Shown here: positions 45,087 to 53,170 of the stretch, one piece after another
How positions within the stretch are numbered: the stretch's first letter is position 1
Layout of the letters: each line of letters begins with the position of its first letter
Assembly (NCBI RefSeq): GCF_029633915.1
Contig: NZ_CP091092.1
Coordinates: 1,736,001 to 1,800,000 of the forward strand
Reading direction: 5' to 3'
DNA length: 64,000 nt
Source of the DNA: Methanomicrobium antiquum
GTDB taxonomy: Archaea; Halobacteriota; Methanomicrobia; Methanomicrobiales; Methanomicrobiaceae
The notes under the pieces: generated by a model
The model's database searches: none
What the model saw: only the letters and a program-made list of their open reading frames with translations
What the model was told of the DNA's origin: nothing
Made by a program: the position numbers and the translations under genes

Positions 45087-46019
45087 TCAGCGGTCAAAGT
45101 CCTCAATATTCCATCCAAGATAATCCCTTATTATTACATATGCCATCTCAGGCGGGATTGCACCCTTTTCTGTGATTATTAAATCGACATAATCAGATGG
45201 TGTGAAATCAAAAGCCGGATTTCTGATATTCACATTTGAAAGTTCTTTTGCCATTTTTTCATCAAGGACTTCTGAGGTATCCCTCTCTTCAATTTCTATA
45301 AGTTCTCCTGTGAGAGTCTTTGGCGCAAACTTGTATGTTTCAGCGGCAACGATGAAAGGTGTTCTTGACTCATGAGCACAAAGTGCAATCTGGGATGTTC
45401 CTATTTTGTTTACAACCGCACCGTTTACTGTTACTGCATCTGAACCGACAATAACAAGACTGACTTTTTTCATAAAAAAGCGTGCCGCGGAGTCCACTAT
45501 GAAATTTGTTTTTATTCCGGCATCAGACAGGGTTTTTATTGTTATGTGACCCTGGTTTCTTGGTCTGACCTCAGTTGCGAAAACCTCAAACTTTTTGCCC
45601 TGCCTGTGCGCTTCGATAATACAGGCAAGTGCAGCCTCAGAATTGCAGTGAGTGAGTACTACATCGCCGTCTTTGATTCTTGCCGCACCAATCTCTGCAA
45701 TCTTTTTTACAGCAAGATCTGATTCTTTGACAAATTTGTCTGCACTTTCATGAACTGCATGCCATGCATCCTCGTAAGTTTTGGCCTCCCTGACTCCTTT
45801 CATTACGATATTGATTGCGTTTGGAAGCGAAACTGCAGTGGGGCGTGTTTTTAGAAGGATTTCTGCCGCAGCATTCATCTCTTCTACAAAGACTTTCAAA
45901 TCTTTTGACTTAATCGTCTCTGAATGTTCTTTTAGAGCATTTGCGGCGGTTCGTGCAATTCTTCCCGCCCCGCGAATCTCCATGCTCTTTATTTTTTTTT
46001 CAGTATCAGCCAGTGTCAT
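45087..46019 (-). CDS. Ribose-1,5-bisphosphate isomerase (eIF2B-like)
   Basis: A 310-residue member of the eIF2B-alpha/MtnA superfamily. Diagnostic sequences are RGAGRIARTAA at the start, VLTHCNSEAAL, EVRPRNQGHIT, VGSDAVTVNGAVVNKIGT and NPAFDFTPSDYVD. The enzyme converts ribose 1,5-bisphosphate to RuBP, the substrate of archaeal form III RuBisCO, in AMP salvage. AMP phosphorylase for the preceding step is encoded 3 kb away. Start taken as ATG 46017-46019; a TTG four codons earlier is possible. Confidence 0.88.
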   Translation of the reverse strand: MTLADTEKKIKSMEIRGAGRIARTAANALKEHSETIKSKDLKVFVEEMNAAAEILLKTRPTAVSLPNAINIVMKGVREAKTYEDAWHAVHESADKFVKESDLAVKKIAEIGAARIKDGDVVLTHCNSEAALACIIEAHRQGKKFEVFATEVRPRNQGHITIKTLSDAGIKTNFIVDSAARFFMKKVSLVIVGSDAVTVNGAVVNKIGTSQIALCAHESRTPFIVAAETYKFAPKTLTGELIEIEERDTSEVLDEKMAKELSNVNIRNPAFDFTPSDYVDLIITEKGAIPPEMAYVIIRDYLGWNIEDFDR

Positions 46020-46123
46020 ATTATTATTCAATATAGAAAAATGGCCTATTTAAATTATCTTCAACCAGACATCTGTATTTATGCGTAATTTATAAAATTG
46101 TCTTGTCAGTTTGTTATGAAAGT

Positions 46124-46252
46124 CTAAAATCCCTAATAGACTTATCATCAGTTTTTGTGTGATGAAAAAAGCTCATCATGTGCGTTTTAAATGAAAGTTA
46201 CTCTGTAACTTACATGAAACCGGTGCATGAAATATAATTTCTTGGACGTTTT
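46124..46252 (-). repeat. Long-form CATG element, 3' of ywbE
   Basis: Starts directly after the ywbE stop codon in minus-strand reading: AACGTCC, hairpin 1, linker CACCGGTTT, CATGTAAGTTAC-aga-GTAACTTTCAT. An extra module follows with TGATGA-gcttttt-TCATCA and a conserved AATAGACTTATCATCA (plus strand). About 128 bases, closely matching 50590-50720. Confidence 0.85.
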
Positions 46253-46507
46253 TTATGAAATTGTCTGTTCAATTTTTTTTACTCTCCCAACATTTCCGTC
46301 CAAAAGCCTGACTTTTATTCCATGCGGATGTGAGGCTGAGTTTGTAAGAATCTCTTTTACAACCCCTGATGTCAGTTTTCCAGAGATCTGATCTTTTTTC
46401 AGGACAATCTGAACACTGATTCCCGGTTTTATATTCTTCCTTATGCAGGGGTTTTTGTCAGCAGATGAATTGTTTTTGAAGGTGTTTTCTTTTGTATTAT
46501 CTGTCAT
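46253..46507 (-). CDS. YwbE family protein
   Basis: An 84-residue protein. After a low-complexity Asn/Lys-rich N-terminus (1-24) it has the full YwbE consensus: IKPGISVQIVLKKDQISGKL, TSGVVKEILTNSASHPHGIK, VRLLDGNVGRVKKI. This fits a small beta-barrel, perhaps nucleic acid binding; the function is not known. Conserved across bacteria and archaea. Confidence 0.9.
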   Translation of the reverse strand: MTDNTKENTFKNNSSADKNPCIRKNIKPGISVQIVLKKDQISGKLTSGVVKEILTNSASHPHGIKVRLLDGNVGRVKKIEQTIS

Positions 46508-46798
46508 ATTATACGTATATCCACAAGTTTTTATAAGGAAAGTGCTTTTTCTTCCTTAAACCTTTTTTGCACCACTTTATTGAATTTATATTCAGATATA
46601 ATTGAGCAGTCTTTTTGGGATTTCAATATTCATAATAAATTTATAAAACAAATCAAATTGAAAATTAAAGGTATAATCAAAAGTACAACATGCATAAACT
46701 TTTGTTTCAGATTCTTTTTTTCCAGTACTACAATGCAGAATTATATCTACTATAATGACAAACTAACAGTAACAGATTATTCTGTTGGAAAAAAAACA

Positions 46799-46978
46799 AT
46801 GAGCGACAGAAATTTTGGAGGCCAGCACAGAAGTTTTGGCCCCCGTGAACCAAGAGAAATGCATAAAGCTATATGCTCAGATTGCGGAAACGAGTGCGAA
46901 GTTCCATTTAAACCTACAGAAGGAAGACCAGTATACTGCAGGGACTGCCTGCCCAAATACAGGAAACCAAGGTTTTAA
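46799..46978 (+). CDS. Small zinc-ribbon protein
   Basis: A 59-residue protein starting MSDRNFGGQHRSFGPREP with a zinc ribbon ICSDCGNECEVPF...VYCRDCLPKYRK (two C-x2-C pairs). Homologues of this kind are widespread in archaea and some bacteria and are thought to bind nucleic acid. The frame is open 73 codons upstream but that part is AT-rich noise and does not match the compact family. Confidence 0.78.
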   Translation: MSDRNFGGQHRSFGPREPREMHKAICSDCGNECEVPFKPTEGRPVYCRDCLPKYRKPRF

Positions 46979-47045
46979 TTTTAATTAATTCTAATTTTTT
47001 TTTATTTTTCGTATATTCTTACGGTTTTTTCCCTATATTCTTGCA

Positions 47046-47137
47046 GATTATTTTTCTGATTTATTACGGATTATTTTTCTGATTTATTACGGATTATTTT
47101 TCTGATTTATTACGGATTATTTTTCTGATTTATTACG
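47046..47137. repeat. 23-bp tandem array, four units
   Basis: Four exact units of a 23-base sequence beginning GATTATTTTTCTGATTTA. No unique spacers, so it is not a CRISPR. It lies downstream of the zinc-ribbon gene. Confidence 0.95.
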
Positions 47138-47379
47138 AATTTTCGTATCATTTTAGAGCAGATCTTTACATTCATTGTGATTTTTCTATTTTTTTTGGAA
47201 ATTTTTTGTATTTTTTTTGTAGTATAACTAAAAATATTCCTGTGTTCATAGAATTTTCTGTATTCATGGAGGTTTTTGCATCCATTGCGGTTTTTAGATT
47301 CATATAGAGCAACTACCTATAGGTTTTTTTTTGTAAGGACATATAACAAAGGCATTAAATAGTGAGATTATCATCTAAA

Positions 47380-47400
47380 TTTAATCAGACTCTGATTAAA
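47380..47400. promoter_or_regulatory. 21-bp perfect palindrome, operator candidate
   Basis: TTTAATCAGA-C-TCTGATTAAA has 10-bp arms around one base. It is 30 bases upstream of the ATG of the transglutaminase-like lipoprotein, near the expected transcription start. A dimeric repressor site is the simplest reading. Confidence 0.55.
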
Positions 47401-47430
47401 ACAGACACATAACAAAGGGGCTTTAAGGGG

Positions 47431-48729
47431 ATGTTAAAGAAAAAAAGTATATATCTTGTTTTTGCATTCGCAATCTTAATTTTCATGGAAGTAATCTCAG
47501 GATGCACTGAAAAAGACCAAAGCTCAGATAATCTGGTATATTCAACTAATTATGATTACCCAATAAATAATCTAAATACTACTCTTTTGAATGAATCGGT
47601 GCAGGGCGTTTCAAAAGAAAATACAAATTTTGAAGACAATAAAGATAGTTCTGAATCTGATGCAATTAAAGAAAAATATAACTCAGAATCAAATTCTGAA
47701 TCACTAATTAAAGATACAATAGATTTTACAATATATCCGGTTCTAATTTTAAAACCATATGACGGTCCGGACTACTCAAAAAGAGAATTCATAACAAAAT
47801 TTGAAAAAACAAGTTATACTGTTAACTTCGACATTAACATGTCGCTTCTTACAGGCGCGAGGGCATCTGATAAAAGTCTTGGGATACATATAGCAAAAGA
47901 ACCTGAGGAAATCCAGATAAATTACTACAGATCTTTTTTTGAAGGAAATTACAGCGATGAGTTCTTCGATGACATAACAAAGAAGCTCAGGCACATAAAA
48001 ATTGCAAACGGCCTTTCTGAACAGGAATATCTTGAATATATCATTACTTTTGTCCAGCAGATTCCTTATGACTTTATGGCAGAAAACACACGGTTTCCAG
48101 TCGAGGTATTGTTTGATAAAATGGGAGACTGTGATGAAAAAAGCCTGCTCTTAATCGGACTTTTAAAAAGCAGTGGATATGATACGGCATTAATTCTCTT
48201 TCCGGACATGGGTCATGCCGTTTCCGGAATCAGAATTATTCCACAGGGAGATACAGGATTTAGGATGTTTAAGGCTGATGACGGCCGGAAATATCTCTTC
48301 ATAGAGGCAACAGCACCGGCATACATAGGATTGTATCCTGATGAATATGAAGAACAAAAAGCAATCGTAATTCCGGTTTCAGACACAGGGATTGCTTATA
48401 AAAACTACAATTATGTTTCATATATCGTTGACAGTATGAAGAAAATTAAAAACAGAATCATATTTTTTGAAAACAGGCTTCAGGACTGGTATATGGAAAT
48501 TTCCGAACTTGAAGAGAAGTTAAAAGATCCTTATAGCCACTACATCTACCAGGAAGAATATGACGCTGATTTCAGCCGATATTCAAAATTAGTAAAAGAT
48601 TATCAGGAATACTATAAAATTTACCAGAAAAATGTTGAAATCTACACCTATATTGCAGAGCACCCTTATGATGTTGAAGGTGTCAGAAGAACAATATTCA
48701 ACAGCAAAGTAAATGAAATAGAGTATTAA
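47431..48729 (+). CDS. Transglutaminase-like lipoprotein
   Basis: A 432-residue secreted protein. Signal sequence with lipobox-like VISGC (Cys at 25), then a Ser/Asn-rich linker. A transglutaminase-like papain-fold domain lies at about 180-310, with Cys in MGDCDEKSLLLIGLL (about 233), His in DMGHAVSGIRI (about 261) and an acidic third residue in FIEATAPAYIG (about 292). A coiled-coil-like C-terminus with many Tyr residues follows. It likely acts on the outer face of the membrane as a protease or crosslinking enzyme. A GGGG-type ribosome site precedes the ATG. Confidence 0.8.
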   Translation: MLKKKSIYLVFAFAILIFMEVISGCTEKDQSSDNLVYSTNYDYPINNLNTTLLNESVQGVSKENTNFEDNKDSSESDAIKEKYNSESNSESLIKDTIDFTIYPVLILKPYDGPDYSKREFITKFEKTSYTVNFDINMSLLTGARASDKSLGIHIAKEPEEIQINYYRSFFEGNYSDEFFDDITKKLRHIKIANGLSEQEYLEYIITFVQQIPYDFMAENTRFPVEVLFDKMGDCDEKSLLLIGLLKSSGYDTALILFPDMGHAVSGIRIIPQGDTGFRMFKADDGRKYLFIEATAPAYIGLYPDEYEEQKAIVIPVSDTGIAYKNYNYVSYIVDSMKKIKNRIIFFENRLQDWYMEISELEEKLKDPYSHYIYQEEYDADFSRYSKLVKDYQEYYKIYQKNVEIYTYIAEHPYDVEGVRRTIFNSKVNEIEY

Positions 48730-48798
48730 AAATAAAAAATTAAAAAATCCTGATGAAATTTTTTCTTTTTTCTTCTTTTTAATTTTGTACTTTTAGAC

Positions 48799-48924
48799 TT
48801 TTTTTATTTCATTTTGTATTTTAGCCTTATTTTAACTTTTTTAATTTTATTCTTTTGGGACCATTTTTTTATTTCATTTTGTATTTTAGCCTTTTTTTGA
48901 CTTTTTTTATTTTATTCTTTTGAG
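48799..48924. repeat. About 65-bp imperfect tandem duplication, T-rich
   Basis: Two copies of a T-rich unit containing ATTTCATTTTGTATTTTAGCC and ATTTTATTCTTTTG with a few differences. It lies between convergent genes and offers oligo-T terminators in one direction. Confidence 0.75.
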
Positions 48925-48925
48925 A

Positions 48926-50467
48926 TTATTGTTTCATTGGAGGACGCCAGTAATCAGAAGGCACCCTGTCAATCAGCATCCCTTCGACAAGTACCGGCAT
49001 AAGCTGTCTTGCCTCCTGAATTGCTTTTTCAAGTCTCCATTCGCGTTCTGCATAGATAGTATAAATCGGCTCGCCTTTCTCAATCCTTTGCCCTCTTTTT
49101 TTATGAAGATATATTCCGGCGCCCTTGTCATGCGGTGCACCTGCCATTCTTGCAATTGAGATTAAAGCCTTATTTTTCATATCAATTACATATCCGTCTT
49201 CAGGTGCATTAACCTCAAATGAAAATTCTCCGGTTTTCAAGTCCCCGGATTTAACATCAGAATTTCCTCCCTGAACTGCAATTATCTCCTTCATCTTTGA
49301 AAGAGCTTTTCCGCTTTTTAAAATTTCCTCAGCCATTTCAAAGCCTTTGCCGCTCTGCGCCTTTCCTGCCATTTCAAATACAATTCCGGCAAGAGTTAAA
49401 CTCTTCTGGATAAGAGAATGTGGAAAATCAGATCCTTCAAGAACTGACAAGGCCTCCCTTACCTCAAGGTTCACACCAATGCAGTGGCCGACAGGAGATT
49501 CCCCATAGGTTAAAGCACACTCCACACGTATTCCAAACCTGTCGCCAAGCTCGATGAATTCTCTTGCAAGCTTTCTTCCTTCCTCAGGAGTTGTAACTTT
49601 TGCCTCATTTCCAACAGGAATGTCAATTACAACAAGGTCAGCACCGACTGCAATCTTTTTCGCCATTACACTTGCAAGCATCTGACCTCTTGCATCAATT
49701 TTGAATGGATATTCGTAGAGAATTATCTTATCATCTGCAGGAGCAATGTTTGTCGCACCGCCCCAGACGATAACTCCGCCGGCTTTTTCAGTCATTCTGG
49801 CAACCTCTGTTGATGAAAACTCAACCGGCGCCAAAGCTTCCATTAAATCTGCTGTTCCACCTGCACCGGTAATTGCACGGGAGCTTGTTTTTGGAATTTT
49901 CAGACCGCCGGCGGCTATTATTGGAACAATAAGGAGAGTTATTTTATTTCCCGGAACGCCTCCTATTGAGTGCTTGTCAGCTATTGGATGGGATGAAAAG
50001 TCCAAACTTTCTCCGGTCTGAACCATAGAACGGGTCAGATATTCTATTTCATCCATATCCAGTCCGTTTATGTATGATGCGGCAATAAATGCGCTTATCT
50101 CTCCGGGGGATAAAATATCGTCAACAATATCAGTAACGATTGCTTTCATCTCTTCGGCATTTAGCTTTTCATTGTCCATCTTCTTTTTTATAAAGTTGAT
50201 AGAACCTGGCCTGTCAGCATGCCTGACCTCGAATGTATCACCGTCTTTTGAATTCAGACGTTCGTTGGTCTTGTGATATATTCCAAAAATGCCGGGTGGA
50301 AGAATTGTCTTTGTTGTGACAACAAAAGCCTGAACAAAAAGCCCTTTATCACCCCTAACAATCTGTACACGGTCACCGTCTAAAACACCAATCTTTCTGG
50401 CATCCTCGATATTTAAAACAACACCCTGATAATCAATATCAAGGATTCTGGATTCAAGTTTAACCAT
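48926..50467 (-). CDS. deoA: AMP phosphorylase
   Basis: A 513-residue archaeal nucleoside-monophosphate phosphorylase that converts AMP plus phosphate to adenine and ribose 1,5-bisphosphate. It has an N-terminal domain (1-85) absent from bacterial thymidine phosphorylases. It then shows the [12 protein letters not shown] phosphate-binding motif, [17 protein letters not shown], and C-terminal [17 protein letters not shown]. It pairs functionally with the isomerase at 45.1 kb. A RuBisCO gene was not found in the window. Confidence 0.94.
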   Translation of the reverse strand: MVKLESRILDIDYQGVVLNIEDARKIGVLDGDRVQIVRGDKGLFVQAFVVTTKTILPPGIFGIYHKTNERLNSKDGDTFEVRHADRPGSINFIKKKMDNEKLNAEEMKAIVTDIVDDILSPGEISAFIAASYINGLDMDEIEYLTRSMVQTGESLDFSSHPIADKHSIGGVPGNKITLLIVPIIAAGGLKIPKTSSRAITGAGGTADLMEALAPVEFSSTEVARMTEKAGGVIVWGGATNIAPADDKIILYEYPFKIDARGQMLASVMAKKIAVGADLVVIDIPVGNEAKVTTPEEGRKLAREFIELGDRFGIRVECALTYGESPVGHCIGVNLEVREALSVLEGSDFPHSLIQKSLTLAGIVFEMAGKAQSGKGFEMAEEILKSGKALSKMKEIIAVQGGNSDVKSGDLKTGEFSFEVNAPEDGYVIDMKNKALISIARMAGAPHDKGAGIYLHKKRGQRIEKGEPIYTIYAEREWRLEKAIQEARQLMPVLVEGMLIDRVPSDYWRPPMKQ

Positions 50468-50589
50468 TTATTCATTTCATCTCCATATAACGCCTGATGA
50501 ATGATAGGCATTCAATTAATTAAACACTTTTTAAAAACTATAAATATCACAAATATTACAAAAGTTTCACCTATAAATTTGCTATAAAA

Positions 50590-50720
50590 ATCAAAAATTC
50601 CTGATAGACTTATCATCACTTTTTTGTGTGATGAAAAAAGCTCATCATGTGCGTTTGCTATAAAAGTTACTTTGTAACTTACATGAAACCGGTGTATTAA
50701 ATATAATTTCATGGACGTTT
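50590..50720 (-). repeat. Long-form CATG element upstream of deoA
   Basis: About 130 bases nearly identical to 46124-46252, including GATAGACTTATCATCA, TGATGA-aaaaagc-TCATCA, GTTAC-ttt-GTAAC and AATTTCATGGACGTTTTT. Unlike most copies, it lies 5' of the neighbouring genes. Confidence 0.85.
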
Positions 50721-50798
50721 TTCTTGCAAATATATTTTGTGATCTCCATCAAAGAAAAAAATTATTGCAATAAGGCTCCATACTTTTTATTTTAATTT

Positions 50799-50810
50799 AA
50801 AAATATATTT
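50799..50810 (+). promoter_or_regulatory. TATA box of the RRM gene
   Basis: AAAAATATATTT is about 60 bases before the ATG, giving a leader of about 35 bases that contains the GGGAG ribosome binding site. Confidence 0.5.
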
Positions 50811-50867
50811 TTCAACCTATTGTTTCATAACAAATAAGCACAAATTATATAATCGGGAGACCTGAAA

Positions 50868-51131
50868 ATGGAAACCAGCAAACTGTATGTCGGAAATCTG
50901 ACATACTCTGTGAACGAAAAACAGTTAGAAGAACTGTTTTCTCAATATGGCGATGTTAAAAGCGTCAAAATTATTGAACGTAAAGGATTCGGATTCGTCG
51001 AGATGGGAAATGTTGAAGAGGCTGAAAAAGCAAAAGAAGCACTCAACGAGACAGTTTACGAAGGACGCACAATGAGAATCGACGAGGCACAGCCGCCACG
51101 TCCAAGAAGAGAATACAACAGCAGATACTAA
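50868..51131 (+). CDS. RRM-domain RNA-binding protein
   Basis: An 87-residue single RRM. RNP2 is LYVGNL and RNP1 is KGFGFVEM, with the expected beta-alpha-beta-beta-alpha-beta spacing. A short Arg/Pro-rich tail follows (PPRPRREYNSRY). This is the form seen in bacterial cold-inducible RNA-binding proteins. RRM proteins are uncommon in archaea, so gene transfer from bacteria is likely. It probably binds single-stranded mRNA and may respond to cold. Confidence 0.93.
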   Translation: METSKLYVGNLTYSVNEKQLEELFSQYGDVKSVKIIERKGFGFVEMGNVEEAEKAKEALNETVYEGRTMRIDEAQPPRPRREYNSRY

Positions 51132-51147
51132 GTATCCTAAAATTTTC

Positions 51148-51155
51148 TTTTTTTT
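51148..51155 (+). terminator. Oligo-T terminator after the RRM gene
   Basis: An uninterrupted run of eight T begins 16 bases after the stop codon, matching archaeal intrinsic termination signals. Confidence 0.5.
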
Positions 51156-51183
51156 AGCAAATGAACATAATTTGTTTGCTATA

Positions 51184-51229
51184 AAAACATACATGAAACA
51201 AATGTTTCATGCACTGTTTCACACTGTTT
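51184..51229 (+). repeat. Dispersed CATG element downstream of RRM gene
   Basis: CATGAAAC-aaat-GTTTCATG (8-bp stem) is followed by linker CACTGTTTC; hairpin 2 is lost. It lies about 50 bases after the gene stop, in the sense orientation. Confidence 0.75.
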
Positions 51230-51529
51230 AATTTAGATAACAATTCCAATTTCTTAGTTAATCAGACCTTATTTTCATGACAATAGTGCATTAGATATTA
51301 GAGAAAAACGTAATTTTCATAGACTTATGAACTTTTTTTAAATTTGTTTTTTTGTCTTTTATTATTTTTGTATTTTTCTTTATGTACTTTTTTCTTTATT
51401 TTTTTATTTCTTTATTTTTTTTTGACAGCGAATTCCGGTTCCCTGATTGCTGTTCTCTTATAATTTAGGATTTTATTTTGTGGTTTTTTGTTTTTAAAAC
51501 TTTATACACATTTTAATTTTATACATAAT

Positions 51530-52804
51530 TCAATCATTACTGATTTTTTTTGCAGCAAGAAAACCTGTTGAAAAAGCTGACTGGAGATTGTATCCGCCGG
51601 TATCGCCATCAATATCCAGGACTTCCCCAATAAAGAATAAGCCCCTGCAAATTTTCGACTCCATTGTTTTAGGATTTATTTCTAAAAGAGAAACGCCTCC
51701 TCTTGTAACCATTGCCTCGTTTATACCGGAAAGAGACTCAACATGAAATTCCTGACTGCAGATTTCTGTCACAATTCTTTTTTTACTATCTTTTGATAAG
51801 TGTGCACAGGTTAAATCAACAGGAATTTTACATAATTTAAGTATTTTTCTTACAAATCTCTCATACAGATTATATTCCATAAGTACAGATTTAATTGTCT
51901 TTTTTCCATTCAATGCAATTTTTTCTGACAAATTTTTACTAAAGAAATCAATGTTAAATTCCGGAAGAAATGAAATTTTTATCGTATCTTCCGGTTCTAT
52001 GTAGCGTGACATATGCAAAATTCCCGGACCGGATAATCCGGTGTGAGTGAATAAAACATCTCCAAAACATTCATGGACTTTTTTATTGTTTCTGAAAAGA
52101 GAGATTTTCGCACCTTCAAAAGAAATTCCTGCCAAATCTGAAAATTCATATTCAGATATTTTTACTGCACAAAGGGCAGGGCGGGGATCTATAGTTTTAT
52201 GCCCGAAACCTTCTGCAACAGGGTACCCGTCACCTGTTGAGCCTGTTACAGGATAAGTTATGCCACCTGTTGCAACAACAAGATTTCTGCAGAAATAATC
52301 TCCTACATTTGTCTTTATTTCAAATATGACATCATCCTCTGAAAAATAGGGCAATTCAGCGGAATTTATCTGAGAGGGTTTAATTTGTGACGCAGAGATT
52401 AATTTTTCACCGCACCTGATTATAACACATGTTTTTTGGCACTCCAAAAGCAAAACCTCTAAAACATCTAATGCTTTTTTGCTCTTTGGAAACACCTTGT
52501 TATTCTTTTCAACTACAGTTTCAAGACCGTGTTCATTAAAAAAAGAGATAAGATCGCTGTTTGTAAAATTCATAAGAGAGGGTTTTAGAAATTTGCCGTT
52601 TGCGCCGTAATGTAAAAAGAAATTTTTGATATCCCCCTTTTGTGTCAGGTTGCACTGCGAAAGTCCTGTAATGAGCAGTTTTTTTCCGCAGGAATTTTTC
52701 TTCTCCAGCAATAACACTTTTTTCCCCGCCGATGCAGTGTTTGCCGCACAAAAAAGGCCGGAGGGACCGCCTCCGGCAACGATAACATCATAAATTTCTT
52801 CCAT
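51530..52804 (-). CDS. HI0933-like FAD/NAD(P)-dependent oxidoreductase (BaiN/RdsA)
   Basis: A 424-residue flavoprotein. The N-terminal dinucleotide-binding motif is VIVAGGGPSGLFCAANTASAG. Family motifs are GKKLLITGLSQCNLT (family: GKKLLxTGxGRCNxTN), FPKSKKALDVL, VATGGITYPVTGSTGDGY and C-terminal FIGEVLDIDGDTGGYNLQSAFSTG. The reaction is uncertain in archaea. The start at ATG 52802-52804 follows directly after a 10-bp tandem array. Confidence 0.9.
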   Translation of the reverse strand: MEEIYDVIVAGGGPSGLFCAANTASAGKKVLLLEKKNSCGKKLLITGLSQCNLTQKGDIKNFFLHYGANGKFLKPSLMNFTNSDLISFFNEHGLETVVEKNNKVFPKSKKALDVLEVLLLECQKTCVIIRCGEKLISASQIKPSQINSAELPYFSEDDVIFEIKTNVGDYFCRNLVVATGGITYPVTGSTGDGYPVAEGFGHKTIDPRPALCAVKISEYEFSDLAGISFEGAKISLFRNNKKVHECFGDVLFTHTGLSGPGILHMSRYIEPEDTIKISFLPEFNIDFFSKNLSEKIALNGKKTIKSVLMEYNLYERFVRKILKLCKIPVDLTCAHLSKDSKKRIVTEICSQEFHVESLSGINEAMVTRGGVSLLEINPKTMESKICRGLFFIGEVLDIDGDTGGYNLQSAFSTGFLAAKKISND

Positions 52805-53170
52805 ACATCAAATCCTTCATTTTAATCCATTTTAATTCATTTTAATCCATTTTAATTCATTTTAATTCATTTTAATCCATTTTAATTCATTTTAATCCAT
52901 TTTAATTCATTTTAATTCATTTTAATTCATTTTAATTCATTTTAATTCATTTTAATTCATTTTACTAAATTTTGTTTCACTTAGATTATATTCAGATTTT
53001 TATACATCATATTCAGATTTTATCCGGCGTATTGTATAAAACCGTTTATAAAAACCAGCAAAGAATATCTGTTTTAATTAAACTTTCAGGTTAATTAAAT
53101 TGTCACGACAATGCTTTATCATACAAAATATTATCCAAATCCACTGCCATATTATTGACAGACGATTAAT
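52805..53170. other. Divergent region with a 10-bp array
   Basis: This 366-base gap between a minus-strand flavoprotein gene and a plus-strand agmatine gene holds the 14-unit 10-bp array and AT-rich promoter-like DNA (e.g. about 52985-53060). No gene was seen. Confidence 0.55.
52821..52960. repeat. 10-bp phased tandem array, 14 units
   Basis: Fourteen consecutive decamers of TTTAATYCAT without a single insertion or deletion. Only the Y position varies: C at units 1, 3, 6 and 8, T elsewhere. The period equals about one DNA turn and each unit carries a TTTT/AA tract, so intrinsic curvature is expected. It lies 17 bases upstream of the flavoprotein start. Confidence 0.95.

Larger units (their letters stand above)
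46979..47430. other. AT-rich intergenic region with array and palindrome
   Basis: No gene was found. It contains a 23-bp tandem array (47046-47137), several T-runs, the 13-mer-like CATAACAAAGG occurring at about 47341 and 47408, and a perfect 21-bp palindrome 31 bases before the lipoprotein start. Confidence 0.6.
50468..50867. other. Divergent promoter region, amp phosphorylase and RRM genes
   Basis: The left half is filled by a long-form CATG element (50590-50720). The right half holds an AAAATATATTT TATA box (50799-50810) for the RRM gene. Nothing else was recognised. Confidence 0.55.
51132..51529. other. AT-rich intergenic region
   Basis: Convergent gap of about 400 bases. It holds an oligo-T terminator (51148-51155), one CATG element (51184-51229) and long T-rich tracts (51330-51425). 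No gene was seen. Confidence 0.55.

Noticed and set aside
44916-45182. Two overlapping plus-strand reading frames rich in F, W, V and L
   Set aside because: They translate the 13-bp tandem array and run antisense into the isomerase gene; no start signal or family similarity.
46580-46798. Upstream extension of the zinc-ribbon protein
   Set aside because: AT-rich, Ile/Asn-rich translation with no similarity; the compact protein starting at 46799 is typical.
47046-47137. Possible CRISPR array (also considered at 44996 and 52821)
   Set aside because: Units are directly adjacent without unique spacers, and no cas genes are nearby.
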